Program-made: the position numbers and the translations under genes | The notes under the pieces: generated by a model | The model's input: only the letters and a program-made list of their open reading frames with translations | Database searches by the model: none | Told to the model about the DNA's origin: nothing | Shown: in pieces, positions 33,721 to 42,735 of the stretch | Layout: each line of letters starts with the position of its first letter | Position numbering within the stretch: position 1 is the first letter of the stretch | Assembly (NCBI RefSeq): GCF_015752045.1 | Contig: NZ_JADOUS010000004.1 | Span: forward strand, 186,001 to 250,000 | Direction of reading: 5' to 3' | Source: Arthrobacter_D sp015752045 | Lineage (GTDB): Bacteria > Actinomycetota > Actinomycetes > Actinomycetales > Micrococcaceae | DNA: 64,000 bases

Positions 33721-33857
33721 GGGGGCGAAGGCCCGGGCGCGGCTGACGCGCTGACGGCGGGTGCCTGAACCAGCACCGCGATCCGTAGGATCGACTCCAT
33801 CGGTGATACCCCAGCGTCCGTTCGTCGGGCGGACCTCCTGACCGGGATGTCCGCCCG

Positions 33858-34478
33858 ATGACCATGCCCTCCGACGCCGCCGACTTCATCGACGGCTCCC
33901 TCCAGTACGAGAGCTCGTGGGAACGTGCCGAGGACTACGAGCGGCGCTTCGGGACGGGACTGGAGTACTACGGGGCCTCGATGGGCGCGGTCCGCGGGAC
34001 CGTCCGCAACGCGGAACGCCGGTATCCCGGTCTCGGGCACGACGACGTCACCGCCCTCGCCTCCGAGCTCTGGTCCCGTCCCGTGTTCGAGCGCCGCCTG
34101 GCGGCCGTGGTCCTGCTGCAATCGGCGGGCCGGCTGCTGCGCCACTCCGACCTCACGCGCATCGAGGGCTTCCTCCGCTCGGCGCAGCTGCACGATCTGG
34201 CGGATCCACTCGCGGTGGACGTCGTGGGGCCGATGCTCCTGCGGCTGCGCGGCCAGGATGCCGTCCGGGCGGCGTCGGTGCTGGACCGGTGGGCGGCGGG
34301 GCAGGACGCCGCGCTGCGCCGGGCCGCGGTCCTCGCCCATCTGCCGGCCTTCCGGGCGGGGCAGGGCGACAACGCCTCGTTCCGCCGGACGGTCCGTCTC
34401 GTCACGGGCGCCGGGCACGGCCGGGTGCCTGCCGTCGAGGACGCGATCGAGCTGGTGCGGGACGGCGGAGCGGCCTGA
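33858..34478 (+). CDS. AlkD-like DNA alkylation repair protein
   Basis: 206-residue all-helical protein with the HEAT-like layout of the DNA_alkylation family: a GASMGAVRGTVRNAERRYPGLGHDD segment, then ALASELWSRPVFERRLAAVVLL and repeated helical pairs. AlkD excises bulky or cationic alkylpurines by base flipping-free glycosylase action. This copy is slightly shorter than typical AlkD (about 230 residues), so catalytic function is likely but not proven. It is convergent with the glycosyltransferase gene and has no operon partner. Confidence 0.75.
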   Translation: MTMPSDAADFIDGSLQYESSWERAEDYERRFGTGLEYYGASMGAVRGTVRNAERRYPGLGHDDVTALASELWSRPVFERRLAAVVLLQSAGRLLRHSDLTRIEGFLRSAQLHDLADPLAVDVVGPMLLRLRGQDAVRAASVLDRWAAGQDAALRRAAVLAHLPAFRAGQGDNASFRRTVRLVTGAGHGRVPAVEDAIELVRDGGAA

Positions 34479-34514
34479 CCGGGCTGCAGGGCGGCAATGC
34501 TGCCGCGCCGCCTG

Positions 34515-35276
34515 CTACCGGATGTCGATGGTCCGGACGAGTCTGCCCCGGAGGGCCGGCAGGAGGTGGTGGACGCCCATCAGGCCGAGGCCGTAGCGGC
34601 GGACGCGCCGCATCGACGTCGCCACCTTGAGCGCGGGATCGATCTTCACGGCGTCGAGGCCGAGGCGGTGCGAGATCCTGACGGAGAAGTCGATGTCCTC
34701 GTCGCGCTCGTCGATCGCGGTCCGCTCGATCCCGCCGGTCGCCAGATAGGCCGAGGAGCGGACCGCCATGTTGTGGCCGGCGACGAAGCGCAGGTAGGCG
34801 GGGTCCAGGTGCTGGACCGCCATCATGATCCGTAGCGTCGCCAGCGCACCCGGCATGAGGAGGTCGTCGCCCCACCGGAAGTATTCGTCCCGCAGCGGGA
34901 TGCTCGTGCCGCCGACCAGCTGCACCTCCGGGTGGTGCGCGAAGAGGGTGCGGATGCGGCCGGTCCAGTCCGCTTCGGGCTCGCTGTCGCCGTCGGTGCG
35001 GGCGACGAGCGTGGAACCGTCCGCGATGGCCGCACGGAACCCGGTATCGCACGCCGCGCCCGTGCCCTTCTGCCGCTCCACGAGGACGCGGATGTCGAGG
35101 GCGGTCTGGGCGGCCGCGAAGCGTTCGACGCGTCGCACGGTGTCATCCGTGGAGCCGTTGTCCACGACGTAGATGCGCATGTCCGCGGCGTCGTGCTGTC
35201 CGCGGAGCGCTTCGAGCGTGCGGGCGATCCCGGGTTCGTTGAACACGGGGACGACGACGGCGAGGCGGTCGGTCAT
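34515..35276 (-). CDS. Family 2 glycosyltransferase
   Basis: 253-residue GT-A glycosyltransferase. The nucleotide-binding start is LAVVVPVFNEPG and VVDNGSTDDT, the metal-binding DxD is in ARTDGDSEPEADW, and the acceptor-side ERDEDIDFSVR contains the catalytic base region. There is no membrane anchor. The donor and acceptor cannot be read. The ATG at 35276 has a GAAGGA site; the in-frame ATG at 35315 lacks one. It follows the zinc metallopeptidase by 43 bases on the same strand. Confidence 0.83.
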   Translation of the reverse strand: MTDRLAVVVPVFNEPGIARTLEALRGQHDAADMRIYVVDNGSTDDTVRRVERFAAAQTALDIRVLVERQKGTGAACDTGFRAAIADGSTLVARTDGDSEPEADWTGRIRTLFAHHPEVQLVGGTSIPLRDEYFRWGDDLLMPGALATLRIMMAVQHLDPAYLRFVAGHNMAVRSSAYLATGGIERTAIDERDEDIDFSVRISHRLGLDAVKIDPALKVATSMRRVRRYGLGLMGVHHLLPALRGRLVRTIDIR

Positions 35277-35319
35277 GGATTGGTCCTTCGGGGACGCGGG
35301 GGTGTCGTCGGGCATGGGG

Positions 35320-36228
35320 TCACGGGCTGTCGAGGTCGGACGCGGAGAAGGTGTCGCAGGACTGCAGGTCCCCGGTCTCGAATCCCTGCGAGAACCAGGC
35401 CTGGCGCTGGGCGCTGGAGCCGTGCGTCCAGCCCTCCGGGTCGACCTGCCCGGTCGCTGACTCCTGGATGCGGTCGTCGCCCACGGAGGCCGCCGCCGAG
35501 AGGGCGTCCTGGAGGTCCGTGTCCGAGAACGGCCGGAGGAACGGCTCACCGGATTCCGCGTCGGGGACGGAGACGGCGTGGGCTGCCCACATCCCGGCGA
35601 AGCAGTCCGCCTGCAGCTCGACGCGGACGCCGCCCGATTCCGCTCCCTGCGGGTCCTGCTGCGCGGCGCCGAGGGTCCCGATGAGGTTCTGGATATGGTG
35701 GCCGAACTCGTGGGCCACCACGTACTCCTGGGCGAGTGGTCCGCTGGAGGAGCCGAAGCGGGTGACCAGGTCGTCGAAGAAGGCCGTGTCGTAGTAGGTC
35801 TGCTCGTCCGCCGGGCAGTAGAAGGGGCCGACGGCGCTCGTCGCCGTGCCGCAGCCGGTGTCCTCCTGGCCGGTGAAGAGGACCACGCCCGGCTGGGTGT
35901 ACGCCACGTCGAACTGGTCCAGGTAGGGCAGCCAGAACCCGTCGAGGCTCTCCGCTGTCGCGAGGATCCTGCAGTCGAGCTGCTCGTTGGCGTCGGCGCC
36001 CGTGAGGCACTCGCTGATCGCGCCGCCGGCTGTGCCGGCACCCTGGTCCTGCGCGGTGGCGGACCCGTCGTCGAGCCCCAGCTGGTCCACCACGCCGGGA
36101 CCGAAGATCAGCGAGAGGATGAGGAGGAGTCCGCCGCCAATGCCGCCGCCGACGGCCGCACCGCGCCCCCGTCCCCGCCGGTCGCTGACACGCGAGGGGT
36201 CGAGTTGGACCTTGTCATTGAAGCTCAT
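35320..36228 (-). CDS. YpfJ-like neutral zinc metallopeptidase
   Basis: 302-residue membrane-anchored protein. After a charged N-terminus and a Gly-rich loop comes one TM segment (about residues 30-50) with the rest outside. The protease domain has the zinc motif HEFGHH and the downstream ELQADCFAGMWAAH carrying the third ligand. An N-terminal extracellular Cys pair may be disulfide bonded. The start at 36228 is leaderless, with TATGGT six bases upstream. It is followed by the glycosyltransferase. Confidence 0.87.
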   Translation of the reverse strand: MSFNDKVQLDPSRVSDRRGRGRGAAVGGGIGGGLLLILSLIFGPGVVDQLGLDDGSATAQDQGAGTAGGAISECLTGADANEQLDCRILATAESLDGFWLPYLDQFDVAYTQPGVVLFTGQEDTGCGTATSAVGPFYCPADEQTYYDTAFFDDLVTRFGSSSGPLAQEYVVAHEFGHHIQNLIGTLGAAQQDPQGAESGGVRVELQADCFAGMWAAHAVSVPDAESGEPFLRPFSDTDLQDALSAAASVGDDRIQESATGQVDPEGWTHGSSAQRQAWFSQGFETGDLQSCDTFSASDLDSP

Positions 36229-36234
36229 GATCCA

Positions 36235-36240
36235 ACCATA
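36235..36240 (-). promoter_or_regulatory. Leaderless -10 element (TATGGT)
   Basis: On the minus strand TATGGT lies exactly six bases before the ATG at 36228. Confidence 0.55.
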
Positions 36241-36290
36241 AGCCGACTTAGCGTTCATCGGTGTCGCGGCCCGCCCGTCCGCGTCGGGTG

Positions 36291-37091
36291 CTAGGCGAGC
36301 GGCGTGAGCACCGCAGTCGGCGGTGTCCGTGCGGCGATCACGTTCGCGGCGCTCAACCGCAGTGCCCGGAGGTCCTCCTCGAGGACCACCGCCGCGCGCC
36401 GGTGGCCGCCGGCATTCAGATGGACCTTGTCGGCGAGGAAGGCCTCGAGACCGTAGGTCGTCAGCCAGTCACCCGCCGAGACGAACGGTATGCCGCGCTT
36501 CTCCGCGAGGTCGCCCAGGAGGGCGTCGACCTGGTTGCGCCGGCCGCCGCCGTCCCCGGCGCTGCGGCTGAGGGTGCCGACCATGACCAGGCGCGACGAC
36601 GGATACGTGCGCTGGAGGTCGAGGATCAGGGCATTCGCACTCCCGAGGATGTCGCCGTCGGACGCCCCGAGCGCTGCATCGTTGCCTCCGCCGCCGATGA
36701 CGACGAGCGCGGGATCCCCGTGCGGCAGGATCCACCGGTTGCTCGTGAGGGAGTCGTAGTAGTTGGGGACGCGGTCGCGCTGGTTCGAGGCGACGAAGCC
36801 GGTGCCGCCCGCTCCCATGAATTTCACCGAGTAGCCGAGGTTGCGCAGGGCTACCTGCGGCCAGCTCTCGCGCCCGGAGGATTGGGAATCCCCGATGAGG
36901 ACGGCGGTGTGCTGGAGATCCGCGACGACGACCTCCCGCCGGTCCGTGGAGGGGTTCTTCACGATGCTGCCGACCGGGAGGGGCTTGTCGGGGGTGTCCG
37001 CGGCGGCGGGAGGAAGGCATCCGAGCAGGAGGCCGAGGGACACGAGGGCCGACAGGGCCGCGGCACGGGCACCACTGGTCCTGCCGTTCAT
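36291..37091 (-). CDS. Secreted SGNH/GDSL-type hydrolase
   Basis: 266-residue exported hydrolase. Block I is LIGDSQSS with the nucleophile Ser, block II has the Gly of GAGGTG, block III is GGGGND with the oxyanion Asn, and block V is DKVHLN with the Asp and His. The signal peptide ends in LLLGC-LPPAAAD, which can be read as a lipobox (Cys at about residue 26) or as a normal signal peptidase site after AAA. Substrate unknown; esterase or polysaccharide deacetylase activity is typical. Same strand as the metallopeptidase, 62 bases upstream of it. Confidence 0.82.
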   Translation of the reverse strand: MNGRTSGARAAALSALVSLGLLLGCLPPAAADTPDKPLPVGSIVKNPSTDRREVVVADLQHTAVLIGDSQSSGRESWPQVALRNLGYSVKFMGAGGTGFVASNQRDRVPNYYDSLTSNRWILPHGDPALVVIGGGGNDAALGASDGDILGSANALILDLQRTYPSSRLVMVGTLSRSAGDGGGRRNQVDALLGDLAEKRGIPFVSAGDWLTTYGLEAFLADKVHLNAGGHRRAAVVLEEDLRALRLSAANVIAARTPPTAVLTPLA

Positions 37092-37202
37092 CGAGCCCCC
37101 CGATCCTCGCACCCACCGCCCCCACAGGCGTCTGCACCAGCATATCGCCGAGGGCTCCGCCTCTGCACCGGCGCGCGGCGAACCAATGGACCGTGTCGGG
37201 TC

Positions 37203-38732
37203 CTAGTGCAGGGGCGCCGGGGCGTCGTCGGCGATCCGGGGTGCCCGGACGAAGAACGAGGCGACGACGGCGAGCAGGAAGATGACCGCTCCGTACAGGA
37301 ACGCCGCCCGGATGCCCCCGGCGAGCGCGACGTCGGCGGCAGCCCCGCCCTCCGCCAGTGACGTGCTCCGGAGGGTCATGACCGAGATGAACAGCGCGGT
37401 GCCGGCGGCGCCGGCCAGCTGCTGGACGGTGCCGAAGACCGCGCTGCCGTGCGAGTAGAGCCGTGGCCGCACCGAGCCCAGGGCCGAGGTCAGGAGCGGC
37501 GTGAACATCAGCGCGAGGCCGATGCTGAGCAGGACGTGCGCGGTGAGGACCAGGGGTACGGGGGTCGTCTCGGTCACCTGCGTCATGGCCCAGAAGACGG
37601 CGCTCACCAGGAACGCACCCGGGACCAGGAGGACGCGGGGGCCGCGACGGTCGTAGATGCGTCCCACGACCGGTCCGAGCAGTCCCATGGCCAGTCCGCC
37701 CGGGAGCAGGAGCAGCCCGGACTGGAAGGGGCTCAGGCCGAGGACGGACTGCGCGTAGATGGGGATCAGGATGATGGTGCCGAACAGCGCCATCATGCTG
37801 ACCGCGATCGCCACGATCGAGATGGAGAAGTTCCTGGAGGTGAACACCCTCAGGTCCAGGAGGGCGGCGTCGCGCCGCTGCAGGACGAGCTGGCGGGTCA
37901 CGAACACCGCGAGGCCGGCCAGGCCGACGACGAGGGGGACCCAGGCGGGGATCGCGCTGCCCGTGGACGCCTCGCCGAGCTGGCTCAGCCCGTAGATGAT
38001 GCCCCCGAAGGCGACGGCGGAGAGGACGACCGACGGGACGTCGATGGAGGACCGCCGCGGGGTGGCCACGTTCTGCATCTTGGCCGAGCCGATCGCCAGT
38101 GCCGCGAGCGAGATCGGCAGGACCAGCCAGAACAGCCAGCGCCACTCGAGCGCGCTGAGGATGGCGCCGGAGATGGTGGGGCCGAGGGCGGGCGCGACGG
38201 AGATGACGATCGAGATGTTGCCCATCACCTTGCCCCGGGATGCCGGCGGCACGAGCGTCATGACCGTGGTCATGAGCAGCGGCATCATGATGGCGGTCCC
38301 GCTGGCCTGGACCACCCGTCCGACCACCAGGATCTCGAAGCCCGGGGCCATCGCCGCGATGAGCGTGCCGAGGCTGAACAGGCTCATGGCCGCCATGAAG
38401 ACGGGCCGCGTGTTGAACCGCTGCAGGAGGAACCCGGTGATCGGGATGACCACGGCCATGGTGAGCATGAACGCCGTGGTCAGCCACTGGCCCGCTCCGA
38501 CCGTGATCCCGAGATCCGAGACGAGGCGGGGGATCGCGACACCCATGATCGTCTCGTTGAGGATCACCACGAACGCCGAGATGAGCAGGAGCGTGATGAC
38601 CAGCTTGTCGCGGGCCGGGAGGGCGCCTGCGGTCGCGGCCGGCGCACCGCCGGTCCGACTGACGGTGTCCGGGCGTGGTGCGTCCCGGCCGGGATCGGCG
38701 TCCGTGACGCGGGACGGGGGGCTCTGGGTCAT
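37203..38732 (-). CDS. MFS drug transporter, DHA2 (EmrB/QacA) type
   Basis: 509-residue major facilitator with 14 predicted helices. Landmarks are motif D1 in LNETIMGVAIPRL near TM1, the motif A-like loop after TM2 (LQRFNTRPVF) and the antiporter motif C (GPTISGAIL) in TM5. A polar N-terminus of about 40 residues precedes TM1. It should export hydrophobic or cationic compounds in exchange for protons. A GTTGAT-N7-ATCAAC palindrome lies in the divergent promoter region, so a regulator outside this interval may control it. Confidence 0.88.
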   Translation of the reverse strand: MTQSPPSRVTDADPGRDAPRPDTVSRTGGAPAATAGALPARDKLVITLLLISAFVVILNETIMGVAIPRLVSDLGITVGAGQWLTTAFMLTMAVVIPITGFLLQRFNTRPVFMAAMSLFSLGTLIAAMAPGFEILVVGRVVQASGTAIMMPLLMTTVMTLVPPASRGKVMGNISIVISVAPALGPTISGAILSALEWRWLFWLVLPISLAALAIGSAKMQNVATPRRSSIDVPSVVLSAVAFGGIIYGLSQLGEASTGSAIPAWVPLVVGLAGLAVFVTRQLVLQRRDAALLDLRVFTSRNFSISIVAIAVSMMALFGTIILIPIYAQSVLGLSPFQSGLLLLPGGLAMGLLGPVVGRIYDRRGPRVLLVPGAFLVSAVFWAMTQVTETTPVPLVLTAHVLLSIGLALMFTPLLTSALGSVRPRLYSHGSAVFGTVQQLAGAAGTALFISVMTLRSTSLAEGGAAADVALAGGIRAAFLYGAVIFLLAVVASFFVRAPRIADDAPAPLH

Positions 38733-38831
38733 GGGAATCCGCTCGGTTCTGTGTGCTGTGCGGCTCGTCGGGGCTTGCGCCGGCCGGATGCCGTCCTCTG
38801 TCTGTCGTGTACTGGACCGGAACCCGCGATG

Positions 38832-38850
38832 GTTGATCCGGTCAATCAAC
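38832..38850. promoter_or_regulatory. Palindromic operator candidate upstream of MFS gene
   Basis: GTTGAT-CCGGTCA-ATCAAC is a perfect 6-bp inverted repeat with a 7-base spacer, 100 bases upstream of the MFS start and 72 bases before the leaderless -10 of the divergent thioesterase gene. Confidence 0.45.
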
Positions 38851-38921
38851 TGAACCCCGGGCGGGCGGACTCTATTCCGGCCCGTGGCGCGCCCGCTCCG
38901 GGGAGCGCGCCCGTCGTCGCC

Positions 38922-38927
38922 TAGCAT
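38922..38927 (+). promoter_or_regulatory. Leaderless -10 element (TAGCAT)
   Basis: TAGCAT ends seven bases before the GTG at 38935, which lacks a ribosome site. Confidence 0.5.
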
Positions 38928-38934
38928 GGGCTGG

Positions 38935-39708
38935 GTGAATTCTTTCTACCGCGATCTCGGCAGCGGAAAATTCGAGTCGACGATCCACGCCCAGGGCGCC
39001 TGGAATCCGCAGGAGCAGCACATGGCCCCGATTTCGGGGCTGCTCACGCAGTGCCTGCTCGAGTGCGAACCGCGCGAGGGGATGCAGCTCAGCCGGGTGA
39101 GCTTCGACATCCTCGGGATGATCCCGGGCGGCGAGTTCTACGTGACCGCCGCCGTCGTCCGTCCCGGGCGGACCATCGAACTGGTCGAGGCCCGCATGGA
39201 GGCGGCCGGCCGGACGGCGATCGTCGCCAGGGCCTGGCGGCTCAGCACACAGGACACCGCCGACGTCGCCTGCGTGGAGGACCCACGGATGCCCGGTCCC
39301 GACGACGCCGGCCCCCACGAGGGCATGACCGCGTGGCCGGGCGGTTTCATCCGGTCGCTCGAGGTCCGCGTGGTCCCCGGGCACCGGCCCGGCCGGGGCC
39401 AGGTCTGGATGCGCAACCCCCACGCGATGGTGGAGGGCAGGCCGTCCTCCGACGTGGTGCGTCTTGTCGGGATGATGGACGCCGCGAACGGGATCGCCTC
39501 CCGCGTGGCCCCGGGCGGTGACAGCTGGATGTTCCCCAACGTCGACCTGCAGGTCCATCTCCACCGCATGCCGCGGGGTGAGTGGCTGGGCCTGGACACC
39601 CGCGTGACCTTCGGCGGGCACGGCGTGGGCCTGACCTCCAGCGTGGTGCACGACCTCGACGGGCCCTTCGGCCGGCTCGAGCAGATCCTCACGGTGCGCC
39701 GGCTCTGA
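38935..39708 (+). CDS. Acyl-CoA thioesterase-like (double hotdog) protein
   Basis: 257-residue protein of the thioesterase-like (TesB/4HBT_3) superfamily, with two hotdog halves. Seen are GAWNPQEQHMAPISGLLTQCLLE in the first half, the RVSFDILGMIPGGEF strand and, in the second half, MDAANGIASRVAPGGDSWMFPNVDLQVHLHRMPRGEWLGLD. These match actinobacterial acyl-CoA thioesterase-like proteins; the chain preference is unknown. The leaderless GTG was chosen over a more upstream start because the -10 would lie inside a longer gene. Confidence 0.8.
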   Translation: MNSFYRDLGSGKFESTIHAQGAWNPQEQHMAPISGLLTQCLLECEPREGMQLSRVSFDILGMIPGGEFYVTAAVVRPGRTIELVEARMEAAGRTAIVARAWRLSTQDTADVACVEDPRMPGPDDAGPHEGMTAWPGGFIRSLEVRVVPGHRPGRGQVWMRNPHAMVEGRPSSDVVRLVGMMDAANGIASRVAPGGDSWMFPNVDLQVHLHRMPRGEWLGLDTRVTFGGHGVGLTSSVVHDLDGPFGRLEQILTVRRL

Positions 39709-39797
39709 CGCACACCGGAATGCCCCGGCCCGCCCGGGGGTTGCACGGGATACGCAGTCCGCGCCGCACGGCGGGACGCCGTCGAGGAGGAGAAGGC

Positions 39798-40082
39798 ATG
39801 CCGAAAGCAATCTGGAAAGACACGGTCGTGGCCCAGTCGGACGAGACCGTGATGGTCGAGGGGAACCACTACTTCCCCCCGGAGTCCATCGTGCAGGAAT
39901 TCTTCCGACCCACCGAGTCGCACACGGTCTGCCCCTGGAAGGGGACGGCCGGCTACTTCACGCTGACCGTGGACGGCCAGCAGAACACGGACGCGGCGTG
40001 GACCTACCCGGAACCGAAGGAAGCGGCGGAGAACATCCGCGGTCACTACGCTTTCTGGAAGGGCGTCACGATCAGCGACTGA
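39798..40082 (+). CDS. DUF427 domain protein
   Basis: 94-residue single-domain DUF427 protein. It opens with MPKAIWKDTVVAQSD and contains the conserved GNHYFPPESIV, the CPWKG motif at about residues 46-50 and a closing AWTYPEP ... YAFWKGV. The fold is a small beta-tent; the function is unknown, with ligand binding suggested by the invariant CPWKG. An AGGAGG site precedes the ATG. A terminator follows eight bases after the stop. Confidence 0.9.
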   Translation: MPKAIWKDTVVAQSDETVMVEGNHYFPPESIVQEFFRPTESHTVCPWKGTAGYFTLTVDGQQNTDAAWTYPEPKEAAENIRGHYAFWKGVTISD

Positions 40083-40089
40083 CACCACC

Positions 40090-40124
40090 CGAAAGGGCGC
40101 CGTCCTGTCGACGGCGCCCTTTCG
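40090..40124 (+). terminator. Bidirectional-looking terminator after DUF427 gene
   Basis: CGAAAGGGCGCCGTC and GACGGCGCCCTTTCG form a perfect 15-bp stem with loop CTGTC. Confidence 0.8.
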
Positions 40125-40190
40125 CGTGTCGCTGATGAGCGGACCCCCACCGACGACGGCGCCGACCGGCGCCCTGACGAAGGAGCACCC

Positions 40191-41222
40191 ATGCAGTATC
40201 GGAAACTCGGCAACAGCGGCACCTCGGTGTCACACCTCGCCCTCGGGACGATGACCTTCGGTGCGGAAGCGGACGAGGCGGGCTCCCATGCCATCCTGTC
40301 GGACTACGCCGCCGCGGGCGGCAACCTCATCGACACCGCCGACGTCTACACGGCCGGTGCGTCGGAGGAGATCATCGGGCGCTGGCTCGCGAAGAATCCC
40401 GCGGAGCGGGACCGGATGGTCCTCGCGTCCAAGGGCCGGTTCCCGATGGGCGAGGACGTCAACGACCTCGGCCTGTCCCGGCGCCACCTCCGCCGCGCCC
40501 TGGACGCATCGCTCACGCGCCTGGGCGTCGACCACATCGACCTCTACCAGGTGCACTCCTGGGACCCGCTGACGCCGCTCGAGGAGACCCTGGGCTTCCT
40601 CAACGAGGCCGTCGTCCAGGGCAAGATAGGCTACTACGGGTTCTCCAACTACACCGGCTGGCAGCTCACGAAGGCCGTGATGATCGCCCGCCGGCGCGGC
40701 TACTCCCTCCCGGTCACACTGCAGCCCCAGTACTCCCTGCTCGTCCGTGAGATCGAAGCGGAGATCGTTCCGGCCGTGCTCGACGCCGGCATGGGGATGC
40801 TCCCGTGGTCCCCGCTCGGCGGTGGCTGGCTGACGGGGAAGTACACGCGCGACACCGAGCCGACGGGCGCCACCCGCCTGGGCGAGAACCCGCAGCGCGG
40901 CATGGAGGCCTGGGAGCAGCGCAACGCCCAGGAGCGCACCTGGCGGATCATCGACACCGTGACCGGTATCGCCTCCGAGCGCGGCGTCAACGCCTCGCAC
41001 GTGGCGCTCGCGTGGGTCGCCGCGAAGCCCGGGGTGACGTCCGTGATCCTCGGTGCCCGCACGCAGGAGCAGCTGGCCGACAACCTCGCCTCCGCCGACC
41101 TCGACCTCACGCCGGAGGACCTCGCCCGCCTGGACGAGGTCAGCGCGCCGACCTTCTCCGACTACCCGTACGGCGGCCCCGGCATCGAGCAGCGCAGCCG
41201 GGCGATCGACGGCGGCCGCTAG
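40191..41222 (+). CDS. Aldo/keto reductase
   Basis: 343-residue NADPH-dependent oxidoreductase with a TIM barrel. The tetrad is visible: Asp and Tyr in NLIDTADVYTAGASEE, Lys in VLASKGRF and His in LYQVHSWD. The cofactor end has the ARTQEQLADNLASADLDL motif. It is closest in style to the YajO/Kvbeta-like AKR group. Substrate unknown. A GAAGGAG site six bases upstream fixes the ATG. Confidence 0.9.
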   Translation: MQYRKLGNSGTSVSHLALGTMTFGAEADEAGSHAILSDYAAAGGNLIDTADVYTAGASEEIIGRWLAKNPAERDRMVLASKGRFPMGEDVNDLGLSRRHLRRALDASLTRLGVDHIDLYQVHSWDPLTPLEETLGFLNEAVVQGKIGYYGFSNYTGWQLTKAVMIARRRGYSLPVTLQPQYSLLVREIEAEIVPAVLDAGMGMLPWSPLGGGWLTGKYTRDTEPTGATRLGENPQRGMEAWEQRNAQERTWRIIDTVTGIASERGVNASHVALAWVAAKPGVTSVILGARTQEQLADNLASADLDLTPEDLARLDEVSAPTFSDYPYGGPGIEQRSRAIDGGR

Positions 41223-41259
41223 CCTCGGCGCCCCGGCGCGGCCGGGGCCGTCGACTGCC

Positions 41260-41265
41260 TACGAT
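41260..41265 (+). promoter_or_regulatory. Leaderless -10 element (TACGAT)
   Basis: TACGAT lies exactly six bases before the ATG at 41272. A GGAAGG also abuts the ATG but is too close to act as a ribosome site. Confidence 0.55.
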
Positions 41266-41271
41266 GGAAGG

Positions 41272-42087
41272 ATGAGCACTCCGTGGCAGGGCGCAGTCGA
41301 CATGGCACTGGTCCCCGATCCGGTGTCGGACGATGCCGCCGCCGAACTCGACCGGGGGATCGGACTCCTCCGCGAGGTCGCCGCGGGGGACCGGCCGCCG
41401 ACCCTGCGCCTGTACCGTCCGAGCCCCACCGTCGCGTTCGGGCAGCGCGACGCCCGGCTGCCCGGCTTCGGGGAGGCCGCGACCGCCGCGACCCGGCACG
41501 GCTTCGCGCCGCTCGTCCGGCGCGCCGGCGGTCGCGCCGCCGCCTACCACCGGGGGTGCCTCGTGGTCGACCACATCGAACCGGCGCCCGACGCCGTGGC
41601 GGGCACGCGGACGCGCTTCGCCGCGTTCGGCGATTTCTTCGCGGGCGTGCTCGCCGATGTCGGAGTCGACGCCCGCGTGGGCGAGGTGCCGGGGGAGTAC
41701 TGCCCGGGCGAGTTCAGCGTGCACGGGCGGGTCGACGGCGTCCCGGCGGTCAAGCTCGTCGGGACCGCCCAGCGGGTCGTCGCGGGCGCCTGGCTGTTCT
41801 CGTCGGTGATCGTCGTGGACGATGCGGCGTCCCTGCGGGCGGTCCTGGCTGATACCTACTCGGCGCTGGGTCTCGCCTGGCGGCCGTCCACCGCGGGTGC
41901 GGCCGAGGACCTTGTGCCCGGGGTGACGGTCGACGACGTCGAGCACGCGCTCCTCGCGGCGTACGCCGGCATCGTCAGCCTCGACCCCCGGCCGACCCAC
42001 GCCCACCCGAGCGATACCCGCCTGCGCAGTGACCCTGTGCTCGATCCGCCTGCGCCCGACACCCGAGCGGCGTCCGGCCGGTCGTGA
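41272..42087 (+). CDS. Lipoate-protein ligase A family protein
   Basis: 271-residue member of the biotin/lipoate ligase fold. Seen are RPSPTVAFGQRDARLPG, the RRAGGRAAAYHRGCLVVD loop that binds the acyl group, EYCPGEFSVHGRVDGVPAVKLVGTAQR with the candidate Lys, and VVAGAWLFSS. It may attach lipoate or octanoate to lipoyl domains. LplA proteins usually carry a C-terminal accessory domain, which is absent here, making it more LipM/LipL-like. It is convergent with the mycothiol dehydrogenase operon. Confidence 0.82.
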   Translation: MSTPWQGAVDMALVPDPVSDDAAAELDRGIGLLREVAAGDRPPTLRLYRPSPTVAFGQRDARLPGFGEAATAATRHGFAPLVRRAGGRAAAYHRGCLVVDHIEPAPDAVAGTRTRFAAFGDFFAGVLADVGVDARVGEVPGEYCPGEFSVHGRVDGVPAVKLVGTAQRVVAGAWLFSSVIVVDDAASLRAVLADTYSALGLAWRPSTAGAAEDLVPGVTVDDVEHALLAAYAGIVSLDPRPTHAHPSDTRLRSDPVLDPPAPDTRAASGRS

Positions 42088-42105
42088 GGCCGGACGCCGG
42101 GAGCG

Positions 42106-42735
42106 TCAGGAGCCGCGCCGGATCCACTCCTGCAGGTGCGGGGCCTCGTCGCCGATCGTGGTGCTGTCCCCGTGCCCGGTCCGGGCGATGGTCTCCGGCG
42201 GCAGCGTGAGCAGCTTCGTCCGGATGGATTCGATGATCGTCGGGAAGTCGCTGTAGGAGCGGCCCGTGGCGCCGGGTCCGCCCTGGAACAGGGTGTCGCC
42301 GGTGAAGACGGTGCCCGCCTCCTCCAGGTGGTAGCACACGGAACCCGGGGAGTGGCCCGGCGTATGCAGCGCCCTCAGGGTCGCCCCGGCCACCTCGATC
42401 GTGTCGCCGTCCCCGATCGACCGGTCGGGGCTCAGCTCCGGGAACACCATGTCCCACAGCGCACGATCGCCGTCGTGCAGGTAGATCGGCGCGTGGACGG
42501 CGTCGGCCAGGTCGCCGACCGCGCGGATGTGGTCGTCGTGCGCGTGGGTGAGCAGGATCGCCCGGACCGTACGGCCGTCGATCTGCTCGATGATCGCCGA
42601 CGCGTCGTGCGGGGCGTCGATGACCACGCACTCGTCGTCGTCGCCCACGATCCAGACGTTGTTGTCGACGTCCCAGGTGCCGCCGTCGAGCGAGAAGGTG
42701 CCCGAGGTGACGAGGTGCTCGACCCGTGCGGCCAT
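42106..42735 (-). CDS. MBL-fold hydrolase of mycothiol formaldehyde pathway
   Basis: 209-residue metallo-beta-lactamase-fold enzyme. The motif THAHDDH (HxHxDH) is followed by HTPGHSPGS, FTGDTLF and a last His in ARTGHGDST, all zinc ligands. It is glyoxalase-II-like in size. Its start overlaps the stop of the mycothiol dehydrogenase as TGATG, so it is coupled to it. The likely role is hydrolysis of S-formylmycothiol, the dehydrogenase product; this is inferred from the operon, not shown by sequence alone. Confidence 0.8.
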   Translation of the reverse strand: MAARVEHLVTSGTFSLDGGTWDVDNNVWIVGDDDECVVIDAPHDASAIIEQIDGRTVRAILLTHAHDDHIRAVGDLADAVHAPIYLHDGDRALWDMVFPELSPDRSIGDGDTIEVAGATLRALHTPGHSPGSVCYHLEEAGTVFTGDTLFQGGPGATGRSYSDFPTIIESIRTKLLTLPPETIARTGHGDSTTIGDEAPHLQEWIRRGS

